Assembly: GCA_016748015.1 (NCBI GenBank)
Contig: JAAOMT010000176.1
Span: 502,944-566,943 of the forward strand
Source: Geosiphon pyriformis
Taxonomy: Eukaryota; Glomeromycota; Glomeromycetes; Archaeosporales; Geosiphonaceae
Reading direction: 5' to 3'
Length of the DNA stretch: 64,000 nt
Shown here one piece after another: positions 57,101 through 64,000 of this stretch. The translations under genes and the position numbers were made by a program. Under the pieces are notes generated by a model, which was not told the DNA's origin, did not search any database, and worked only from the letters and a program-made list of their open reading frames with translations. The stretch's first letter is position 1, and the number at the start of each line of letters is the position of its first letter.

Positions 57101-57644
57101 CAATACCCCAACAGTTGAAGTCAAGCAGGAGGATACGATGGATACGGAAGTAACTAATCAATCTAGCTCAACAGATCAAGGCACATTATCTCCACGCTCT
57201 GTGATGGAGAAGGCAGGTGCTGCTGCTTTAGGGGCTGCTGCTGCTAAAGCCAAAGCGCTCGCAGATTATGAAGAAAGAGAGATCCAAAGGCTTGTGAACA
57301 CAGTAATTGAGTCACAGTTGAAGAAACTTGAACTTAAGCTTCAACAATTTGAAGAAATGGAAAGCATATTGGAAGTCGAAAAGCGTGAGCTGGAGAATCA
57401 ACGTAATCAGCTGTACATTGAACGTTTAACGTTGAAAAAAAATCTTCTGTTGGTTCAAGAACAATTAAAAACAGCTCAGGCAACTGGGACAATTAACGTA
57501 CCAGTCACTGGTTATAGCTATGCAAATGCCAGTAATACTATGATTTTATCTGCTTCGGAATATCATGAGGAACAGGACCAAAATTATCCTGAAATTCCGC
57601 TTAGTCAAGAAGCACCAGAAAATATCGTAATGAATAGCTTTTAA
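54198..57644 (+). CDS. SWI3/RSC8/SMARCC-type chromatin-remodelling subunit
   Basis: Four exons: 54198-54705, 54812-55543, 55617-56158, 56226-57644 (1,066 residues). Introns of 106, 73 and 67 bp have GT...AG ends (GTAAAT, GTAAGC, GTATGT) and keep the frame. Domains in order: the N-terminal SMARCC-type module with [12 protein letters not shown] and [11 protein letters not shown]; an acidic, Pro/Glu-rich linker; SWIRM (I-P-S-Y-A-A-W-F-D through [10 protein letters not shown], then V-D-P-E-T-R-P); a ZZ-like zinc finger ([12 protein letters not shown]); SANT ([15 protein letters not shown] through T-R-E-Q-C-I-L-H-F); and a C-terminal coiled coil of the SWIRM-associated type. It is a scaffold subunit of SWI/SNF or RSC in the nucleus. 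The N-terminal module resembles SMARCC of animals more than the short yeast proteins. Start: first ATG of the frame, preceded by a G+C-richer leader. Confidence 0.92.
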
Positions 57645-60626
57645 TGATATTTTAGGTTTTTTTTCTAATGACGTTAAACGCTATGATAGAGTTCAGTTGT
57701 AATTGCCCAAATGGGATCTTCAATGAATGGGTTGTCAGTTCTTTACTATTAAGCGATTTCAAAAAGTTTGCCATCTACCAAGTCGTAAGGCTGGGTAAAA
57801 GTTTTGGATTAATGAAAATTATTGTTCTTTAAATCTGATACCTTGCCAATTATTTTTAAATTGGGATAACTCTAGTATTCTTAATATCTTTATCGATCGT
57901 TTTATTTTCAATATTTGAACAAAACCAATTTCAAATAAGTATGAAAGATCGATATAGGCTTGCGTAAAGATCCCAAAGATTTTTAATGGACGTCGTCTTT
58001 TAATTTGTTGAAAATCTCGATTTTATTTTTATAAATATATAATATTAGGATATTAGTTAATTGTTTATAAATATTTTATAATATTAAATTAAAATAAAAT
58101 CTAAAATAAACGAATTAATAATTAAAATGGTAATTTGTTTAATATATATATATATTTATATATATATAATTGATTATATTAAAATAGACATATAAATTAA
58201 TAATGTAATATAATAATAATAATAATAATAATAACTATAATAATAATAGTAATAAAATTAAATATTGTAAATTTTTTATCATTATTTAAAATTTCAAAAT
58301 CCGATAAGTTATAAATTTGAGCATAAATAGATTAATCTTATTTAAATATTAACTATAAATTTTTAAAGCAAATTTTGAAGTATTAACATATATGATTCTA
58401 TTTTTTTAATGCATCATAATTTTAATTAAAATGATTTTATTAAAATGAAAATCATTTTCTGATCTGATCACGTCAATTTTTTATATATAATAAAATTTGA
58501 AATTTCTTTTTACTTTAAAATGATCTTGAAATATACAACTTTTATTTTATTTTAAATTTGGTTTTAATTATGTGTGAGAGCATTTTCTGTTGAGAAGATG
58601 CTTTATCACTTGCCAGAAAAACCGTATGAAAATTTGGCATGTTTTCAATGTAAATTCTTTTTTGGGATCTATTATTATCGTAATCTCAATCCTTTTTAAA
58701 AATTGAGATAGTTTTTTTTTAATTTGGATCTATTCTTTCACGCTTTTTTCTGAACTTTTATTTTGATTTCTCCAAAAATTGAGTTTTGGGAAGTTGGGAC
58801 TAAAATTATCTTTTTACTGAGGCTTTGTAATTTTAAATTGATGAGAATTTTAAAAAAGAAGCTTTAAAGGTTTTAGAAGAAATTTTGGAAAGATAGGAAA
58901 CTTTTTCAAGCTAACGAAGATTATCAAATCTCATTTTGAATAAATCGTTGGATGAACCAGTTGAATATTGGAGCGATCATCCTTTATTGAAGGTGATTTT
59001 TTTTCTGAATTTTTAATCAATTTCTCATGAGTCTCTTCGAATTCTTCATCTCAAAATTTCCGAGAATTGGGACGATATTCTAATTTCAAAAGTCGAAAAT
59101 TCTTTAAATCTTTCACACCTTTCTCAGCTAAACATTGTTAATTATCCCCAAAAATGCTTTTAATTTAGATGCTATCACTTGACGGATTTCACACGGATAG
59201 AAACTTATTCAATTATCTCCAATGAAACTTTTCTTTTTCAATGTTATCACTAAAGGAAAATCTATGTGAGATCTTGATTATTAAAAGATGGCGGTGCTCA
59301 TTTCATTTTTCCCATTAATCACACTCTCTCACATCGTCAATCATCCCAAAGAATTGTATCTTCGAGATTATCACCACTGCCATTTCACGCGACTCAAGAT
59401 TGATCAAGAGGCAGTGCAAATTGATACCAATATAATGTGATCATTCCAAAAGAAGCAAATTATCACCATTAAATTCATTCACGCGGTTTCTCAAATACGA
59501 AACTTTTAAATTTTTGAGAGGCAGTGCAAATTTCATGGTAACAAAATTTGATTCGTAAATTCATAATAATCTAGTCTTTTGAAGAGCTAAACTCTTCCAT
59601 TTTGAGCAAGTCAAAGGCTGAAAATTCAACTCTTTGTCTCAAATATTATACGGGCAAAATTCCAAGAATCAAAGTATCCATTTGTTTTCTGATTTCGTCG
59701 AATCGCTGCTTAAGATTTCATCAAACCTTTTGATAATCACGCTGAAAAAATCAGGGACGAGTGGGTAAAAAATTTCAGATCAATGTGACAAGTTGGGGCA
59801 CACTAAAAGGCTAGGCATTCACAAATTCGTAATTCGAAGGACGGAGGCTTGAATCACAGAAAAAAATCATTTTACGCGTTTTTATGATTTTGAACCATTT
59901 CGAAGCTGAATAGCGCGTCAAAAAAAGGTTTAAGAAATTGAAAAAAGAATTAGAATCACGAAATTTGGGAATCTGATATCGCGTAACGCGTCTTTGTGTT
60001 TAAAAATACAAGATTCAAGCAAGTTTTTTTCCATTTGAAACTTGTGTGAAATTTTCTTAGTGATAAATCATAAATTTCCATTCTCGCTTGAGCAATTTTT
60101 TTAGCACCTATCACAATTCACTTGCCAATCGAAGCTTAATTTAAATTGTAAGAAGATAAGGATTTAAGGAAAATGGCTAAGTTTTTTTCCTTGGCATTGA
60201 AAAAATTCGGAAATATTAAAAACACAAAGCCCGTTGTGTGTTGATTTTTGTGATGTACAAAAAGTATAATTTAATGCATAACAAAATCTTATAGCTTTAC
60301 TTAGAATGAAAGACTAAAAATTTAAATTAACCTCTTTTAATCCCTTTTTGGTGATTCGTGATTTGGTCCCTCTTTCAAATCCCTCATTTCATTAAGAATG
60401 AAAAGAAAGGAAATATAATATAAAAGCAGCCCCACTGTTCTCAAACTTTTCTCATCGCTCAGTCACTTGCAAAATTGAAGCCATTTCTTTAGTAATTTAT
60501 TATAATCCTTTGTGACTTAAAGATTTTATCCAAACCAAAAAATCACATTTGATCCCCTGATAATCTAACTTCTGTTAATTGGGCCAACTTTTTATGACAT
60601 CATTTTAAAAATAATTTTAATCAATT
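57645..60626. other. Long intergenic region between SWI3-type and Crz1-type genes
   Basis: 3 kb without a convincing ORF or RNA gene. It holds the 3' UTR of the SWI3-type gene, a TA-rich microsatellite (58143-58170), a TAA/ATA microsatellite (58209-58235), and towards the right end the promoter and probably a long 5' UTR of the transcription-factor gene. Confidence 0.55.
60414..60426 (+). promoter_or_regulatory. Putative TATA box of the Crz1-type gene
   Basis: TATAATATAAAAG about 200 bp before the start codon, followed by a C/T-rich stretch (GCCCCACTGTTCTC) of the kind seen at fungal transcription starts. Motif only. Confidence 0.4.
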
Positions 60627-62289
60627 ATGATGATGATGATGATGATGAACAAACATAACAACTACTACCACCAGAACCAGAACCAAAATCAAACAAAGTT
60701 ACATCACCCTTCAACCGGCGTAACGAATCCAACTCCCAATACTTGTGCCATTGCCACCATTTCTTCAGCTTTCAACGCGAGAACCACTACTCATTCTCGT
60801 TCTGTTTCACCGGAAGTTGAAACGGTCACGACTGTCATGACACCACAAACTCAAAAATTGTCCAGCAATTTCATATCTAGCACCTCTTCTACTCGGCATC
60901 ACCAACAACACAAATATATTCCTAATGACTTATGTCAACAATCTAATTCAAGTAACACTTCCGCCCTTACATATTCAACTTCGAGTCTGACTGTTGAACC
61001 TTTTACCATACCTGAAACACAATATTACTATTTCCCACCAGTATTCGCGTCGTTTGATGCCCAAACGTCGTTAACAGCCACCTCCACTCCAAACCATCAA
61101 TCTTCATACGATCATCAACGCTATACGAGTTCCAATCTTTCCAATAACCTATATAATCCTGGGAATTCGAGAAGTTCTAACTTGGACATCTATGATTTTG
61201 GCAATAGTTACTCCTCAACTGCGAGTTCCCCAGCTTCGGACTATACCACCACTACCAATAACACCTCCGTTTCAAATAACAATAATTTGAGTTTCGTAAA
61301 GTCGGAGTCCGATACCCGCTCGTCCTTCAATCATAACAATGATTATACTTTTGGGTTGAATTTAACCAAGGAAATACCAATTTCTCAACTGGTTTATTCT
61401 CAACCAGGTACTAAAAATGAATTCATTTATTCAACGCGTGGATTTGATGTATTTTTGTAATTTAAATTAATCGAAAGCATAATAATTAATTAATTTTATT
61501 CTTTTTCTACTAGGTTCCTCTCAAATGTTTTCTTCTAATCTCGCCGACTGTTTTCCAATTCATCAAACTCCCAACTTGCATTCATTTGTTAATAATATCA
61601 CTACTTCCTCATCACCACCCGCACTTTCAACACATGCAAAACTTACCTCAATAACTCCACTTTCACCTATTTCATCTATTTCTACTCTTTCACCAATCTC
61701 TGCAATGTCACCGCACTCACCACTTTCCCCAACTGATGACCATCATCGTATCTTTGATTTCGATACCAAGTCTCTATTTTCTCGTGATTGTCTTTCGTTG
61801 GACGGACACGATTATTATTCAAATGATTCTTTTGGTGATCTATTATCACGTAAAGCTTTGGAACTCACACAACCACGTCATCACGTAAAGCCAATAATGT
61901 TAGCCAAACAGACCCGGAAATCTACGAAAGCTGTTGCTCATTTCGCCTGTCCGCATGAACATTGTCCAAAAACATTTACGCGTCAGTATAATCTGAAATC
62001 ACATCTTCGCACTCATACAGATGAACGTCCGTTTATATGCAACCATCCTGGTTGTCCACGTGCATTCGCTCGTCAACATGATTTGAAGCGACATCAGAAA
62101 TTACACCTGGGCTTGAAACCACACGTTTGCCGAAATTGCGGACGTGCATTTGCTAGGTTAGATGCGCTGAATCGTCATCTACGAAGTGACAATGCAGCAC
62201 AATGTGCTCAAGCCAATTTGGCAAGACGTTTCTCTTCAAATTCACCTTTGTCCGCGAAATATTTTTCTCATGCAGCTCCGACATTATGA
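60627..62289 (+). CDS. Crz1-type C2H2 zinc-finger transcription factor
   Basis: Two exons, 60627-61407 and 61514-62289, give 518 residues. The 106-bp intron (CAG|GTACTA ... CTACTAG|GT) joins Q-P-G to S-S-Q-M in frame. The N-terminal two-thirds are Asn/Ser/Thr/Gln-rich, of low complexity. Near the end lie three C2H2 fingers: C-x4-C with F-T-R-Q-Y-N-L-K-S-H-L-R-T-H; C-x4-C with F-A-R-Q-H-D-L-K-R-H-Q-K-L-H; and C-x2-C with F-A-R-L-D-A-L-N-R-H. The finger sequence and spacing match the calcineurin-responsive factor Crz1/Prz1, which moves to the nucleus after Ca2+-dependent dephosphorylation. I see no clear P-x-I-x-I-T docking site. The start is a run of seven ATG codons, so the exact start Met is uncertain. 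Other Ser/Pro-rich C2H2 factors are possible but less likely. Confidence 0.85.
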
Positions 62290-62930
62290 TCCGTACAATT
62301 TAGGCATTGCACAAATTAACAGGACGATTTGTTGCCAAGTAGACTCTGTTGATCTTTCAACTCCTACATTATGAATGGAGAAACCACGATGTATTTGACA
62401 GTCTTTGATACTACGTCGGGACATTTGTCCAACTTTGTCATTGGTCAATTTCTTTAATTTTGCTTTGGCCAAGTAAAATATTATTTTATATCTGAATTGA
62501 TCTTTGGTGCTTATTATGCAATTCCTATTTTTATTCGACGAAAAAGTTTATAACTGTAAATTATTCTTTTCATTACTCCAGCATCTTCAACTTTCCCAAG
62601 CATTGCTAGCATTTTACTGTACATATGATTGGGCTTAGAAACCAAGATTTGAATATATATATTTAAAAAAGCTTTTCATGTGTTTGGCATAACCACTCGC
62701 AAACATTATTCATAACATCCTTTCAATCTCAAAATAAAATCCACATTTCAAAATTTGAAGTGGTAAATAACATTCGAATAATGTTCCAAAATTGAATACA
62801 AACTTTGAATTCAATTGAGACTAATTGATGAAATGATTTGATTCTAGCTACAAGATTGGATTAAGGAATGTACTTGATAATAAATTAAAAATAAACTCGT
62901 TCTTTAGATTTTGCCTGCTTGACAATACCA
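62290..62930. other. Intergenic region between two convergent genes
   Basis: 640 bp between the stop of the zinc-finger gene (+) and the last exon of the carrier gene (-). It presumably holds both 3' UTRs and polyadenylation signals (for example AATAAA-like words near 62735 and 62880). No further gene seen. Confidence 0.6.
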
Positions 62931-64000
62931 CTATGTTTTCTTGCTCGACCGTATGGGAATTAGTGATAATCGTGTGAACAAGGCAAATAAAAGAAAGGTG
63001 TATCGGGTTGTATACTCTTTGGCATAGAACAATATTGCCTGAGACAGTACCGCTTTTGTGATTTGTGCTTGCATTCCCTAAGTTTTATGTTTTAAAAAAT
63101 ATTAGATAATAAAAATTTCCAAATAAAATATTAAATGCGGAATTTCTAGAACTTACCGTGTACCAACCAAAAAATCCATCATTTTTTAAAACTTTATATA
63201 GCACGTCTATTGCACCTGAATACCTTCTCACTTGCACGTTATTATCCTTCCTGCCACTACCACCACTAATATCATCATAATTACTCTTTTTGCTGATCTG
63301 GTTTCCATTGAGTTGTGGCTGATGAACCTCAATTTCTACCATCTCTTTCGCCCTATCAATATTTACCGGTTTCGGTGGTCGCCATTGTAATCTTACTTTT
63401 GCCATAATATAAGGGTAAGTGATGATGGTAGCCAGGGTCTTACTAAAAGCACCTAACCAAAATGATATAGCTGGGCTCAATTCCGCACCAGCCCGTTCAC
63501 CTATCAAAGTTTTTCCTCGCTCAAATGCACCATAAGTAATAGCGGGATTCACACATAGTATCAATGATGGTTTCAAACCCTTCCACAATCCCGTTGGACC
63601 ATCTTCTGAAATAATTTCTTTCGCGGTTCCCACCAAATCTTTACGTTCTGAGCTCGAGACTGTCTGCTGTCGTGTAGTAATCACCGATACGGGGATCGTA
63701 AATATTTGAGCGAGTGCACCAGCCAGAGCCCCCAAAAGAAGTTCAGCGGCAGTTGAAAGATTTGACGCTTTAGTGCGTTTTTGATACGAAGAACGGAGAA
63801 AATAATACCAGTAAAAATATGCAAAATTTGTAGAGGCGGCCCCTATTAGACCGGCCGGAAGACCAGCATATAAGCCAAGTATGCCCTCTTTCGTAGAAAT
63901 TTTGTAGATTGCGTCCAACGTGGAATCATAATAAGGGACCGTTTCATTAGGGAGATCGATGGTTTTAGATTTCGATTGCACTTGAAGTCGCGTTTTGACT
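62931..64000 (-). CDS. Peroxisomal-type adenine-nucleotide carrier (mitochondrial carrier family), 5' end outside window
   Basis: Last exon 62931-63077, intron 63078-63156 (79 bp, GTAAGT ... TTAG), then 63157 to the window edge; 329 residues are visible. The visible part begins V-K-T-R-L-Q, the first carrier repeat (P-x-D-x-x-K-T-R-L-Q), so the real start lies beyond 64000 and the GTG at 63981 is not a start. Repeat 2 has F-T-I-P-V-S-V-I-T-T-R-Q-Q and W-K-G-L-K-P-S-L; repeat 3 has I-T-Y-P-Y-I-M-A-K-V-R-L-Q. The last exon supplies G-W-Y-T|G-M-Q-A-Q-I-T-K-A-V-L-S-Q-A-I-L-F, typical of the PMP47/ANT1/SLC25A17 group. These exchange ATP for AMP/ADP across the peroxisomal membrane for fatty-acid activation. 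A Gly/Asn/Lys-rich insert precedes repeat 3. Exact substrate inferred from family. Confidence 0.88.

Noticed and set aside
58143-58235. Origin or AT-rich regulatory element between the two host genes
   Set aside because: Simple TA and TAA microsatellites only; no supporting motif.
63085-63981. Complete carrier protein starting at 63981 and ending near 63085
   Set aside because: The 'start' is a GTG inside the first carrier repeat (V-K-T-R-L-Q precedes it) and the end is intron sequence; the true last exon is 62931-63077.

Overview
The window looks like nuclear DNA of an early-diverging, very AT-rich filamentous fungus. My best guess is an arbuscular-mycorrhizal fungus (Glomeromycotina), from the AT-rich spacers, the short spliceosomal introns (67-106 bp), the three fungal-type host genes and the nested Ty3/gypsy plus LINE content. 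The species is not determinable from sequence alone.

Positions 1-53.6 kb are a nested retrotransposon block. Four LINE copies of the endonuclease/RT/RNase H type can be recognised, plus a strongly decayed fifth. L1 (+, 3' end only) is split by gypsy element B1. L2 (-, 12.86-19.66 kb) is uninterrupted. L3 (-) runs from about 24.55 to 51.24 kb and is split by gypsy A2 (26678-36379) and gypsy B2 (38678-48813). L4 (+, 51.4-53.6 kb) encodes only the ORF1-type protein, followed directly by the same 3' tail as the full LINEs. Joining the L3 pieces and keeping one copy of each 4-bp target duplication restores the reading frame across both junctions. The 19.7-24.5 kb stretch is extremely AT-rich. Part of it is a 'ghost': a minus-strand LINE ORF1 next to a plus-strand gypsy-A LTR plus gag, altered almost only by C-to-T and G-to-A changes.

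Both gypsy families (A, LTR about 877 bp; B, LTR about 854-967 bp) share one layout: gag with CCHC knuckle, retropepsin, a multi-cysteine region, a C-x2-C-L-I-P zinc ribbon, a trimeric-type dUTPase, RT, RNase H, integrase with HHCC and a GPY/F-like end, and an extra domain behind the integrase. In the best copy (A2) everything from gag to dUTPase lies in one frame. All copies carry stop codons, mostly explained by transitions, with few frameshifts. A2 also contains an assembly artefact: a 19-bp Tn5 mosaic end (sequencing adapter) between two copies of a 266-bp segment, and a 20-N gap that hides the start of RT.

From about 54 kb the composition becomes more gene-like and three host genes follow: a SWI3/RSC8/SMARCC chromatin-remodelling subunit (54198-57644, four exons), a Crz1-type C2H2 zinc-finger transcription factor (60627-62289, two exons), and on the opposite strand a peroxisomal-type adenine-nucleotide carrier of the mitochondrial carrier family (62931 to beyond the window end). 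No tRNA, rRNA or CRISPR was seen.
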